The position numbers were made by a program, and so were the translations under genes. 10,761 bases of DNA from an uncultured Planctomycetaceae bacterium. Lineage in GTDB: Bacteria > Planctomycetota > Planctomycetia > Planctomycetales > Planctomycetaceae. Location of the stretch: positions 1-10,761 of the forward strand of contig CAIJTL010001030.1 in NCBI GenBank assembly GCA_903823545.1. Reading direction: 5' to 3'. The notes beneath the pieces are model-generated. The model did no database searches and had not been told where the DNA came from. It saw only the letters and a list, made by a program, of their open reading frames with translations. Every line of letters starts with the position of its first letter. Position 1 is the first letter of the stretch. Positions 1 through 7,284 of the stretch are shown here, piece by piece.

Positions 1-112
1 GGAGCAACCTCAAATAGGAAACTGCAGACCGAGAAGCTCGGTTGGGCTGCTCAATCGTCGAAGAGGCCACGTTTGGAAGAACTTCATCCGCAGGGAGCGT
101 CGCCGAACTCAT
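1..112 (-). CDS. N-terminal fragment of an unidentified protein (runs off left edge)
   Basis: On the minus strand an ATG at 112-110 opens a frame that stays open for 37 codons to the window edge, beginning MSSATLPADEVLPNV and reaching a SAVSYLRLL stretch. It is preceded by GGGAGG with about nine bases to the ATG, one of the best ribosome binding sites in the window. The first 25 or so residues are polar and look disordered, and a more hydrophobic segment may begin at the edge. No domain can be recognised from so little. It lies 241 bases downstream of the nitroreductase gene on the same strand, so it probably has its own transcript or is a distant member of the same one. That it is a gene rests on the binding site plus the open frame; the function is unknown. 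Confidence 0.55.
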   Translation of the reverse strand, partial: MSSATLPADEVLPNVASSTIEQPNRASRSAVSYLRLL

Positions 113-353
113 CACAAAAATCCTCCCTGGTATTGCCGTTAATTCAGAGGCAAGAGGCAGGGCAAAGACTCGCTGAGGAAACTGTCTAAGCGGAATTTGC
201 CTGTGGTGAGATCGGAGTTTCGGTCACAGGGGATTCACCGGAACTCGGCTTTGCAACACATGCAGTGCCGAGCTTCGAGAACAGAGCTTGGTTGAACGGA
301 CTTAGCGCCAAAGTTTCGCAGGCCGATTGTATTTCATGGGCCGGTTGTACCAA
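113..353. other. Intergenic stretch with one possible weak terminator
   Basis: No convincing reading frame lies between the nitroreductase stop and the start of the left-edge gene. At 244-272 a stem CTCGGC/GCCGAG, one mismatch, then TTGC/GCAG closes over a 7-base loop. It lies about 80 bases past the nitroreductase stop and could be a weak terminator for that gene. It has no clear T-run, so this is only suggestive. Confidence 0.35.
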
Positions 354-1016
354 CTACGAAATGTGCCGCACGACTTCTGTCGCAGGAAAACGTACTTTGG
401 GCAATGACGCATACTTGTCGTCAGCCGCTCGGTAGCCTGCGACGCAAACGACAGCAGTCCCAAATCCTTCTTGAGTCAATCCAAGTAGTTCGTCGTACTT
501 GGCGGGAACGATTCCTTCCATCGGGCAGGTGTCGATACCGAGCATGGCTGCTGACGTCATGAAGTTACCGAGCGCAATATAGGCTTGAAGCGTGGCCCAA
601 TGGTTGATGTCAAATCCCGGCGGTGGCGGGACCAACGAGCCCATCATCATCTTTTTGAACCCACCTAGCGATTCGACTGAAACACCTCGAATTTCTGCAG
701 TAATTGCAACAAAGCGATCTACGTCGGATTCTGTCAGCGGCTTTCGCACGGCGTAGACCACGACGTGCGACGCATCGGCCACCTGGCGTTGATTCCAAGA
801 CATTGGAACGAGCTTCTCTTTCGTGGTTTGGTCGGTAATGACGATGAATTTCCACGGCTGCAAACCAAACGAAGACGGCGTGAGTACCAGCGCCTGCTCC
901 AGTGTCTGCCAATCATCCGCCGGGATTTTCCGCAGTGGATCAAATTTCTTGACGGCGTATCGCCAACGCAATTGCTCCAAAAGTATTTCATTACTAACTG
1001 GTTTTGCTGGGCTCAT
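354..1016 (-). CDS. NAD(P)H-dependent nitroreductase family protein (NfsB-like)
   Basis: This 220-residue protein has the length and motifs of the FMN-dependent nitroreductase family, closest in pattern to oxygen-insensitive NfsB/dihydropteridine reductase-type enzymes. Such enzymes are usually cytoplasmic homodimers that reduce nitro compounds, quinones or flavins with NAD(P)H. Near the N-terminus, RWRYAVKKFD (17-26) supplies the basic FMN-phosphate contacts. PSSFGLQPWKF (47-57) is the family's P-S-S-x-x-x-Q-P-W flavin motif. GIDTCPMEGI and the C-terminal GYRAADDKYASLPKVRF (from about 194) match the usual C-terminal part, whose Gly-Tyr-Arg and Lys-x-Arg residues also contact flavin. There is no signal peptide. 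The ATG is preceded by GGAA at a suitable distance. It lies about 106 bases downstream of the glycosyltransferase stop on the same strand. The physiological substrate cannot be read from the sequence. Confidence 0.92.
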   Translation of the reverse strand: MSPAKPVSNEILLEQLRWRYAVKKFDPLRKIPADDWQTLEQALVLTPSSFGLQPWKFIVITDQTTKEKLVPMSWNQRQVADASHVVVYAVRKPLTESDVDRFVAITAEIRGVSVESLGGFKKMMMGSLVPPPPGFDINHWATLQAYIALGNFMTSAAMLGIDTCPMEGIVPAKYDELLGLTQEGFGTAVVCVAGYRAADDKYASLPKVRFPATEVVRHIS

Positions 1017-1122
1017 CTGGCATTTCCAATGGTTGAGTGACCGAAGTCCGCAATACTTTGTTGAATGCTATGTGGACAACGTGAATACAGAAACCCAAGG
1101 CCGTAAGCGGACTCGAACTTGG

Positions 1123-1794
1123 CTATTCATAAAACTGAGCCAAGCGGTTAGGAGTGATTCCCAATCGTAGGCCTGCAAGTAGAGTCCAGTTTTTGAGCGT
1201 CTGCCGGACGACTCCATTCGCGAGCCAACGACGGGGGTCAACGTGTATCGGCCCTGGCAAAAGCTCAATTCGATGTTGGTTTCGACGCAGCTTTTGCATT
1301 AACAGGACGTCCTCCATCAGTCTGACGCTCTCGAATCCTCCCAGCAATTCAAAGGTTTTTCGCCGTAAAAAAATCCCCTGGTCGCCATAGGGAAGGTTTC
1401 GCCAGCGGACTCGTGCTGCGTTTCCCCATTCCAACCATCGGAAAACTGTTCGGTCGTCGTCGATTTGCTGCCGGAAAGCCCCGCCAACGACGCGCTGGTC
1501 GTGCAATGTCGCTTCGATTTGGCTTCGCGCGTCTGGTTCAAGCCAACAATCTGCGTGAAGGAACAGCAAGACGTCACCCTGTGAATCTCGCGCTCCGGCG
1601 TTGAGTTGGTGGCCGCGACCTCGCTCGCTGTTGATCACGACCGCTCCCGCAGCCCTGGCAAGTTCAGTGGTTCCATCACTGCTTCCGCCGTCCGCAACAA
1701 TCACTTCTGTTGGCCGTAAGTCCAATGCATGTAGGATGCTCCGCTCGATTCGAGCGGATTCGTTCAGCGTCGGAATCACAATGGACAGGCGCAT
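1123..1794 (-). CDS. TIGR04283-type family 2 glycosyltransferase
   Basis: A GT-A fold glycosyltransferase of 223 residues. It opens with RLSIVIPTLNE (2-11), followed by VIVADGGSSDGT (31-42), the nucleotide-sugar binding region. FLHADCWLEP (79-87) contains the metal-binding Asp in the position of the usual DxD. LPYGDQGIFLRR (134-145) holds the acceptor-side GDQ, and MEDVLLMQKLR (160-170) the catalytic ED. This layout fits the compact TIGR04283 group, often found next to TIGR04282 proteins and radical-SAM enzymes and linked in some organisms to arsenosugar synthesis. No such partner is visible here, so the acceptor is unknown. I chose the ATG at 1794 because GAGG lies five bases upstream and the protein then starts directly at the first beta strand. 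An in-frame ATG at 1848 would add an 18-residue extension with no family match. It is divergent from the CAP gene. Confidence 0.87.
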   Translation of the reverse strand: MRLSIVIPTLNESARIERSILHALDLRPTEVIVADGGSSDGTTELARAAGAVVINSERGRGHQLNAGARDSQGDVLLFLHADCWLEPDARSQIEATLHDQRVVGGAFRQQIDDDRTVFRWLEWGNAARVRWRNLPYGDQGIFLRRKTFELLGGFESVRLMEDVLLMQKLRRNQHRIELLPGPIHVDPRRWLANGVVRQTLKNWTLLAGLRLGITPNRLAQFYE

Positions 1795-1923
1795 GACAGC
1801 CTCTTCGAGATTGGTCCGGACTCTTGAACTCGGCAGCATCGTCCGCAAAGATCGCCCCCCTTGCAGAAGTGGGTCAATCGTTAAAGTCTGCGTAGATTGT
1901 CTGGTTTCAAGGGAGGTATGGCG
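1795..1923. promoter_or_regulatory. Divergent intergenic region (glycosyltransferase / CAP gene)
   Basis: These 129 bases separate two start codons pointing away from each other, so promoters for both genes should lie here. I could not pick out a convincing -35/-10 pair. The clear elements are the ribosome binding sites at either end: GAGG five bases before the glycosyltransferase start, and GGAGG at 1912-1916 before the CAP gene. Confidence 0.4.
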
Positions 1924-2376
1924 ATGAGATTGAATCGGAAATCGTTGGTTCTAGGTTTGGCCCTGGCTGTCAGTTCGATTGTGACAGCACCCGCTCCTTC
2001 TGCGGAGATGATGAATCGGATCGAGAAGAATTCTAAAAACTTGGATTGGTTGGTCGAACACCCGACGATTCAAAAGCTTTTGGAATTACACAATCAAGAG
2101 CGCGCCCGAAATGGATTAGCTCCATCGAAGCTAAATCCTGAAATGTGCTTAGCCGCTCAAAAGCACGCCGTCTGGATGGCCGAAACTGGTTGGTTTCAGC
2201 ACAGTGGGCTCCCCTACATGGAAAACATCTTCTGGGGAGTTTCTACACCTGAAGATGCGACAAACGGTTGGATTTGGTCGCCCGCGCACCATTCCAACAT
2301 GCTGAGCGGAACCGAAGTCGGTTTCGGTTATATGATTCTCGACGGTCGGCCTTATTGGTGTTCGGTCATGCGATAA
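1924..2376 (+). CDS. Exported CAP-domain (SCP/PR1-like) protein
   Basis: This 150-residue protein has a typical Sec signal peptide: basic MRLNRK, a hydrophobic core, and a likely cleavage after APSA (residue 27). The mature part is a minimal CAP domain, also called SCP/PR1 or Pfam CAP. LHNQERARNGLAP (55-67) is the family's helix-1 motif. LAAQKHAVWMAETGWFQHS (76-94) carries the conserved alanine-histidine helix and His93. ENIFWG (100-105) gives the acidic residue, and WIWSPAHHSNML (116-127) the W-x-x-SP-x-H motif, ending with VGFGYM and YWCSVM strands. Bacterial CAP proteins are extracellular and their activities are mostly unknown. The ATG at 1924 is preferred because GGAGG at 1912-1916 is seven bases upstream. 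An ATG at 1918 lies almost on that site, and a TTG at 1897 would blur the signal peptide. A stem-loop terminator follows the stop. Confidence 0.92.
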   Translation: MRLNRKSLVLGLALAVSSIVTAPAPSAEMMNRIEKNSKNLDWLVEHPTIQKLLELHNQERARNGLAPSKLNPEMCLAAQKHAVWMAETGWFQHSGLPYMENIFWGVSTPEDATNGWIWSPAHHSNMLSGTEVGFGYMILDGRPYWCSVMR

Positions 2377-2404
2377 TTTGGCCTTCGAGTGCGTGAGGAT
2401 TTAC

Positions 2405-2432
2405 AAGCCCAGCATCCTGTGATGCTGGGCTT
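2405..2432 (+). terminator. Stem-loop terminator after the CAP gene
   Basis: A perfect 12-bp stem (2405-2416 with 2421-2432, AAGCCCAGCATC paired with its complement) closes over the tetraloop CTGT, 28 bases after the CAP stop codon. It is GC-rich in the middle with an A/T end (AA/TT) and is followed by TTATTCGTT, a short imperfect T-run. It insulates the CAP gene from the oxidoreductase downstream. Confidence 0.8.
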
Positions 2433-2600
2433 ATTCGTTGGTAAACCCACAAAGTCAGCCCTACACTGCCGCCCCTCGCGCTGCCCGCGAATTTTATGGT
2501 TGCAGCCTAGCCTTCGCGCAAGCGAGGGATAGTTGCAAGACTCTAGATTGAGTGTCGAGTCAGTGTGGTTTGAGAGCCTTGGTACAACGAGCGGATAGCG
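2433..2600. other. Intergenic leader before the oxidoreductase gene
   Basis: No gene is seen in these 168 bases. The stretch holds a small bulged hairpin at 2511-2527 (CCTTCGC, loop GCAA, GCGAGG), possibly part of the 5' leader. The promoter of the 2601 gene is expected here but I could not identify it with confidence. Confidence 0.3.
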
Positions 2601-4025
2601 ATGGCGAAAGATTTTCTGAAGGGTGCGAAGAGCGACTACGACGTCGTTGTGATTGGCAGCGGATTAGCCGGTCTCACGTCGGCAAATATTCTCGCGAGAG
2701 CGGGCTATTCGGTCCTGCTGCTTGAGCATCACTATCAACTTGGCGGCATGGCAACGTGGTTTAAGCGTGCCGGTGGCCATATTTTTGATATCTCACTGCA
2801 TGGGTTTCCAATGGGCATGATTAAGTCATGCCGCAAGTACTGGACACAGGAAATTGCCGACAGCATTGTGCAGTTGAAGGGAGTTCGATTCGAAAATCCG
2901 CAGTTTTCTTTGGAGACGACGTTCAATCGAGAAGACTTCACCCGACTGTTGATCGAAAAGTTTCGTGTCGAACCGACGACTGTGCAGCGTTTTTTTGACA
3001 CGGCTCGCGGGATGAATTTCTTCGATGATCAGGGGAAAACGACCCGCGAATTGTTCGAGGAATTCTTTCCTGGACGCAGCGATGTTGTCCGTTTGCTGAT
3101 GGAGCCAATCACGTACGCGAACGGCAGTACGCTGGAAGATCCCGCGATCACCTACGGCATCGTCTTTTCGAACTTCATGAGCAAGGGAGTCTTCACCTTT
3201 GAGGGGGGGACCGACAAGCTCGTGACGCAAATGCGGGATGAGTTGGAAAAGAACGGAGTCGATATCCGCATCCGGACGCTCGTCGAAAAAATTGAAGTCG
3301 ACGCGAACCGACGAGTGACCGGCGTCATCGTCAACGGCCAGCGAATTGGCTGCCGAACGGTGATTTCGAATGCGAACCTCAAATCAACAATCCTTGAATT
3401 GGTTGGCGAGCAGAACTTCGACAAAGCATTTGTCGAAGAGGCGAAAGCCGTCAGGCTCAACAACAGCAGTTGCCAAGTCTACATCGCGCTGAAGCCAGGT
3501 GTTGGATTCGACTACTGTGGCGACTTGTTGTTTCACTCGGAGCACCAAGGTTTCGACATCGACGCAATGCTGAGCAAGCATGTGAGTAGCCGCACGTTTT
3601 CCTTTTATTATCCGTCAACTCGTCCGGGCAGTGATCGCTTTGTCGTGGTCTCGTCCACGAATGCAAACTTCAAAGATTGGGCCTCGTTGTCGGACGAAGA
3701 CTACGAAGTCCAAAAGAAGGAACTTTGCGATTCCACGCTGAATTGCCTCCAGCGATACATCCCCGATATTCACGAAAAGGTCGATCACATTGAGGCGTCG
3801 ACCCCGAAAACGTTCCAGCATTACACGCGACACTGGAACGGTGCCTCGTTTGGTACGAAGTTCGAGGGGCTCAAAGTCAGCAAAGAGTTGCCTCAACAGA
3901 TTGGCGGCCTGTTCCATGCAGGAAGTGTCGGCATCATTATGTCCGGCTGGCTCGGAGCCGTGAATTATGGCGTCATCGTGTGCAACGACGTCGACAAATA
4001 TCTGACGACCGCTACTGCGAAGTAG
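2601..4025 (+). CDS. FAD-dependent oxidoreductase, phytoene desaturase / CrtISO / retinol-saturase-like
   Basis: This 474-residue flavoprotein belongs to the amine-oxidase/phytoene-desaturase superfamily. The N-terminal Rossmann motif [19 protein letters not shown] (13-31) is followed by [13 protein letters not shown] (39-51), where the acidic residue binds the FAD ribose and Leu-Gly-Gly is the second dinucleotide motif. The end carries [19 protein letters not shown] (from 439), the usual C-terminal FAD-binding segment that pairs with the N-terminal Rossmann. In between, [20 protein letters not shown] resembles the motif of carotenoid desaturases and isomerases that precedes the V-x-x-I strand. 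Length is normal for the group. Substrates in the family include carotenes, retinol and other polyenes, and none can be assigned here: no phytoene synthase or other carotenoid gene is in the window. It starts at ATG 2601 with a weak binding site (GAGCGGAT). The DUF1800 gene follows 140 bases downstream in the same direction. Confidence 0.85.
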   Translation: MAKDFLKGAKSDYDVVVIGSGLAGLTSANILARAGYSVLLLEHHYQLGGMATWFKRAGGHIFDISLHGFPMGMIKSCRKYWTQEIADSIVQLKGVRFENPQFSLETTFNREDFTRLLIEKFRVEPTTVQRFFDTARGMNFFDDQGKTTRELFEEFFPGRSDVVRLLMEPITYANGSTLEDPAITYGIVFSNFMSKGVFTFEGGTDKLVTQMRDELEKNGVDIRIRTLVEKIEVDANRRVTGVIVNGQRIGCRTVISNANLKSTILELVGEQNFDKAFVEEAKAVRLNNSSCQVYIALKPGVGFDYCGDLLFHSEHQGFDIDAMLSKHVSSRTFSFYYPSTRPGSDRFVVVSSTNANFKDWASLSDEDYEVQKKELCDSTLNCLQRYIPDIHEKVDHIEASTPKTFQHYTRHWNGASFGTKFEGLKVSKELPQQIGGLFHAGSVGIIMSGWLGAVNYGVIVCNDVDKYLTTATAK

Positions 4026-4165
4026 TCAATGCCGATGATTTGGCTCGAGCAGATCAACTCCCCAAGTGGATGTTCTTAGATATTTGGCTGTTCGCCAGAC
4101 TGCGAAACTTTCGCGTCGTCGATCGGGTATTGGTTCCGTCTGCCACTCGACCGGGAGCCTATTTC

Positions 4166-5476
4166 ATGCCGAACGAAAATAGCGAATTGATGCAACGAAC
4201 TGACACGCCGTGGTCGCGACGTGAGGCGACTCACTTATTATGGCGAACCGGTTTCGGTGCGAGTGCTGAAGAGATCAATGCCGCGGCAACCATTGGTCTC
4301 GACAAGACGCTTGATCGGCTGCTGACACCTCAACTGGAAACTGAGGAGTTCGCGAAGGCCGATTCCCTGCTGCGGCAAGCAGCGTTTGATAGCGGTGCAA
4401 TTCTGGATTTGAAGGTCTGGTGGTTACATCGGATGACTTCGTCCGCGAATCCGCTTGTCGAGAAGCTGACGTTGCTGTGGCACAATCACTTTGCGACATC
4501 GAATGCGAAAGTTGATTCTGTTCCGCTGATGTCCGCTCAAAACGACTTGTTGCGGCGCGAATCGCTCGGCAGCTTTCTGCGCGTGTTGCATGGCATCGCG
4601 AAAGATGTGGCGATGTTGGTCTGGCTCGACAGCAACTCGAATCGCAAGCGGCATCCGAACGAAAACTTCGCCCGTGAGGTGATGGAACTCTTCAGTCTCG
4701 GCGTTGGCAATTACTCGGAACATGACATTCAAGAAGCCGCGCGAGCTTTCACCGGCTGGCATGTTCGCAACGGCGAGTTTTGGTTCAACACGATTCAACA
4801 CGACACCGCTGAGAAAGAAGTTTTCGGCAAGCGAGGCAACTTCGATGGTGGTGAGGTTGTCGAACTCTGTTTGGAGCACGCAGCGTGTCCTCGATTCTTA
4901 GCGTTCAAGCTGTTGCGTCAGTTCGTCGAACAATCTCCTCCGAAAGAACACATTGCAGCACTGGCCGCTCGCATTCGGCACCACAATTTTGAATGGAGTC
5001 CGATTCTTCGCGAGCTATTCTCCTCTCGGTTGTTTTTCGGTACGGAAGCACGGCAGTCGCTCATCAAGTCTCCGGTTGAGTTACTGCTCGGAGCCATCCG
5101 ACAGCTCAAAGCCAAGCCCAATCTCCAAAATGTCGCCCGGCTATCTGCAGAACTTGGACAAGATCTCTTTGAACCTCCCACAGTCAAAGGCTGGGACGGC
5201 GGTCGCTTGTGGATCAGCTCCACGACGCTCATCCAACGAGCGAACTTTGCAACCGCGCTGCTCAAGTCCAATCAACTCGGCACAGCATCATTCGCCGGAA
5301 CGAGTATCGATGACGATGTGAGATCCTTCGTCGAACTGCTCCTCGCACGCGATCTCAGCCCCGAAGCCGTTGCCGAACTTCAGCAATACTCACAAAGCCA
5401 AACCGGCGACAGCGACTCCCGCCGCCGCTCGTTGGCTCAGTTCATCATGCAAATGCCAGAGTACCAGTTGATGTAG
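4166..5476 (+). CDS. DUF1800 domain-containing protein
   Basis: This 436-residue protein matches the DUF1800 family along its full length. ATHLLWRTGFGASAEEI (21-37) is the usual opening. KVWWLHRMTSSANPLVEKL (83-101) is followed by LLWHNHFATSNAKV (103-116), the family signature. HPNENFAREVMELFSLG (163-179) and YSEHDIQEAARAFTGW (183-198) are the most conserved blocks. Late motifs are IKSPVELLLGAIRQL (300-314) and PPTVKGWDGGRLWIS (337-351). The biochemical role of DUF1800 is not known. It is very common in planctomycetes and usually sits beside a DUF1501 gene, which is absent here. I placed the start at ATG 4166 because GGGAG at 4153-4157 is eight bases upstream. The frame is open further left to a GTG at 3980, but that part overlaps the oxidoreductase gene and matches nothing. 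No clear signal peptide is seen. Confidence 0.9.
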   Translation: MPNENSELMQRTDTPWSRREATHLLWRTGFGASAEEINAAATIGLDKTLDRLLTPQLETEEFAKADSLLRQAAFDSGAILDLKVWWLHRMTSSANPLVEKLTLLWHNHFATSNAKVDSVPLMSAQNDLLRRESLGSFLRVLHGIAKDVAMLVWLDSNSNRKRHPNENFAREVMELFSLGVGNYSEHDIQEAARAFTGWHVRNGEFWFNTIQHDTAEKEVFGKRGNFDGGEVVELCLEHAACPRFLAFKLLRQFVEQSPPKEHIAALAARIRHHNFEWSPILRELFSSRLFFGTEARQSLIKSPVELLLGAIRQLKAKPNLQNVARLSAELGQDLFEPPTVKGWDGGRLWISSTTLIQRANFATALLKSNQLGTASFAGTSIDDDVRSFVELLLARDLSPEAVAELQQYSQSQTGDSDSRRRSLAQFIMQMPEYQLM

Positions 5477-5687
5477 CTTCGGTCGCACGCAGCCTACTCA
5501 GCCAGATTGCGAAAGATGTCGCGGTGTTTCCGACACGGCCCGTCGATGAATGCTTTCCTCTTTGTGTCTTCGTGCCTTTGTGGTTCTAATGTTTTCAACC
5601 ACAAAGGCACGAAGGCAAAAAGAGAAGCCGAGCAATGTGCTCGTGCGTGGAAATAGAAACTGAAGCGTTACAGCCTTAGGTTCTGCG
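5477..5687. other. Intergenic stretch dominated by a long palindrome
   Basis: No gene is seen in these 211 bases. The stretch holds the 67-base inverted repeat at 5558-5624, described separately, and the start region of the 5688 gene with a weak AGG about eight bases before its ATG. Confidence 0.5.
5558..5624. repeat. Long inverted repeat built of 8-nt units (REP-like palindrome)
   Basis: Two 28-base arms (5558-5585 and 5597-5624) pair with only two imperfections around an 11-base loop; the inner 18 pairs are perfect. Each arm is itself a run of three 8-base units. On the left they are CTTTGTGT, CTTCGTGC and CTTTGTGG (5560-5583). On the right they are CCACAAAG, GCACGAAG and GCAAAAAG (5599-5622). 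It sits 81 bases after the DUF1800 stop and 63 bases before the next start. It could act as a strong transcription terminator or belong to a dispersed palindromic repeat family. The unit structure favours the latter. Confidence 0.75.
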
Positions 5688-6020
5688 ATGGCCAAGTACC
5701 GACTCCGATATTTCTTTGATCCTGGTGCAGGTATCTGCCTGTGGGCGGATAATGAAGATGCCAAGAGACTGTTTGGCTACGCGGTTGAGCCACGCGAATT
5801 GTCCCTGCCAGAGAACACCTGGAGACGGGCGATGCACTTGTGCTCTTGGTACGACACAAGTCTCGACTGGAATTACCCTCCGGACCCTTCTCCGTGGGAC
5901 GCAGAGGAACTAAGGCGTTTCAACAATGAAGCTCAAATTTTTTTGGCTGAATTACGTGAGCAGCTTGGTCCGGACTTTGACCTCGTTGACGAGTCTGAAA
6001 CCGGTTTAGCAACTCAATAA
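5688..6020 (+). CDS. Orphan protein of 110 residues, function unknown
   Basis: A small soluble acidic protein with no signal peptide or membrane segment. The N-terminal part (MAKYRLRYFFDPGAGICLW, 1-19) looks like a beta strand and turn rich in aromatics. A central stretch carries YDTSLDWNYPPDPSPW (55-70), and a charged C-terminal helix follows (about 71-95). The protein-like composition, clear secondary-structure pattern and exclusive use of the intergenic space support a real gene, and I believe similar short proteins occur in other planctomycetes, though I cannot confirm it here. No catalytic motif is visible. Its stop codon (6018-6020) lies inside the end of the convergent enolase-superfamily gene, giving a 7-base tail-to-tail overlap. 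Its binding site is weak. It has no obvious functional link to either neighbour. Confidence 0.75.
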   Translation: MAKYRLRYFFDPGAGICLWADNEDAKRLFGYAVEPRELSLPENTWRRAMHLCSWYDTSLDWNYPPDPSPWDAEELRRFNNEAQIFLAELREQLGPDFDLVDESETGLATQ

Positions 6021-7225
6021 TCCCGCACAGCTCCATCAGGCAGTATCGGTGTCGGCCATTTGAAGATTCGCTTGGGGTCGGCATTGACCTTCTCGAACAT
6101 GGACTCATCGACGGTCACGCCGAGGCCGGGGCCTTGAGGTAGGCTGGCGTAGCCGTCTTTGTCTTGGTCCCAACTTTTACGAGCGACTCCGGCCGGCATG
6201 ATGTGGCCGTCGAGGTAGCCTTCGTGGATCAGTAGAAACGGGACCGCGAATGCCGCGTGGATGCTGGCGGAGAGGCCGAGTTCGCTCATCGTGCAGTGCG
6301 GGGCCAGCGGGACGAAGTACGCCTCGGCGAGCGTCGCGATCTTTTTCATCTGCGTGATGCCGCCGGTGTGGCCGCAGTCAGGTTGCAGGATGTCGATGCA
6401 ACGCTCGTGGAGGTACGGCAGCATCTCCCAGATCGTGCGGTCGCGCTCGCCGGTCGCCATCGGGATTTTGATGTGCTGCTTCAGTCGCTTGAAGACTTCG
6501 ATGTTGCCGGGAACGGCGACCTCTTCGAGGAACAATAGGTCGTATGGCTCGATGGCGTTCGCGAGCTGAATCAGCATCGCGGGTGGGATCGCGCAGTGAG
6601 CATCGAACATCACAGTGCCATCTTTGCCGACTCGCTCACGAGTATCCTTGATGTACTTCACGAGGTTTTCGATATCAGGCGGATTGCCGGAATACGGATG
6701 CGGTCCGCCGGTTCCGGCCTTCTGAGCCTTCGCGTGTGGATACATGCGGACCTTGTCTCGCGTCGGTCCGCCGAGCAAACGATAAACAGGCACGTCCCAC
6801 GTCTTGCCGGTGATGTCCCACAACGCCATATCAATGGCCGAGATCACATGCGTCATGAACGGCCCGCCGCGCATGTCGCGATGAGCTCGATACAGTTTCT
6901 GCCAGAGATGCTCGATCCGCGTTGGGTTCTCACCATCGAGCAACTCAAACAGCGAGTGAGCCAACGCGACCGCGACGTTGGGGTCGAGTCCCGTCACCTC
7001 GCCCCAGCCGGTGATGCCGTGTTGCGTCTCGATCTTGAGGTACGCTTTCGTACCGACTCGAAACCCGCGCAGCGACTTGATCTTCAAGTTCGCCCCGCGA
7101 TCAACAACGTTCGCCGCAGGATTATTCTCCTGAGCCACAGCCTCGCTGAGCATCCCCAACCCAGCCGCCATTGCGGCCGAGGTCAACAAGTTCCGACGAG
7201 ACATCGCACTTCCGCGTTGTGACAT
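6014..7225 (-). CDS. Tat-exported enolase-superfamily (mandelate racemase/muconate lactonizing; galactonate dehydratase-like) protein
   Basis: This 403-residue protein begins with a twin-arginine signal (SRRNLLTSAAMAAGLGML, 9-26, then AVAQ), suggesting folded export. The rest is a full enolase-superfamily enzyme: capping domain up to about 150 with GGPFMTHVISAIDMALWDI (120-138), then the barrel. Metal ligands fit the DgoD-type pattern: Asp208 in FDAHCAI, Glu234 in LFLEEV, Glu260 in ATGERD. Catalytic candidates are His210, the Asp283/His286 pair in QPDCGHTGGI, and His310 in PLAPHC. This suggests dehydration or epimerisation of a sugar acid; the substrate is not determined. EEV replaces the more usual EEP. 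Two starts are plausible, ATG 7225 and ATG 7204, the latter with GGAAG close upstream and the twin arginines right at the start. A TTG at 7288 overlapping the Uma2 stop is unlikely. It is the last gene of the minus-strand cluster. Confidence 0.88.
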   Translation of the reverse strand: MSQRGSAMSRRNLLTSAAMAAGLGMLSEAVAQENNPAANVVDRGANLKIKSLRGFRVGTKAYLKIETQHGITGWGEVTGLDPNVAVALAHSLFELLDGENPTRIEHLWQKLYRAHRDMRGGPFMTHVISAIDMALWDITGKTWDVPVYRLLGGPTRDKVRMYPHAKAQKAGTGGPHPYSGNPPDIENLVKYIKDTRERVGKDGTVMFDAHCAIPPAMLIQLANAIEPYDLLFLEEVAVPGNIEVFKRLKQHIKIPMATGERDRTIWEMLPYLHERCIDILQPDCGHTGGITQMKKIATLAEAYFVPLAPHCTMSELGLSASIHAAFAVPFLLIHEGYLDGHIMPAGVARKSWDQDKDGYASLPQGPGLGVTVDESMFEKVNADPKRIFKWPTPILPDGAVRDY

Positions 7226-7284
7226 GACCTGGCCCCTGAGCGTTTCACAGCCACTACGAAATGCCGCTCTGTGATTGCGTGGAT

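Noticed and set aside
1085..1125. Possible tRNA T-arm (GTTCGAGTCC on the minus strand) near 1100-1120
   Set aside because: The T-loop consensus is there but the flanking bases do not form a T-stem or acceptor stem, and no anticodon arm is seen; it is a chance match.
1861..1890. TTGCAG ... TTAAAG as a promoter for the CAP gene
   Set aside because: Spacing is about 14 bases and the -10 match is poor, so I do not call it.
3980..4165. Upstream extension of the DUF1800 frame from a GTG at 3980 or ATG at 4070
   Set aside because: It overlaps the oxidoreductase gene end, resembles no known N-terminus, and GGGAG lies at a good distance only before ATG 4166.
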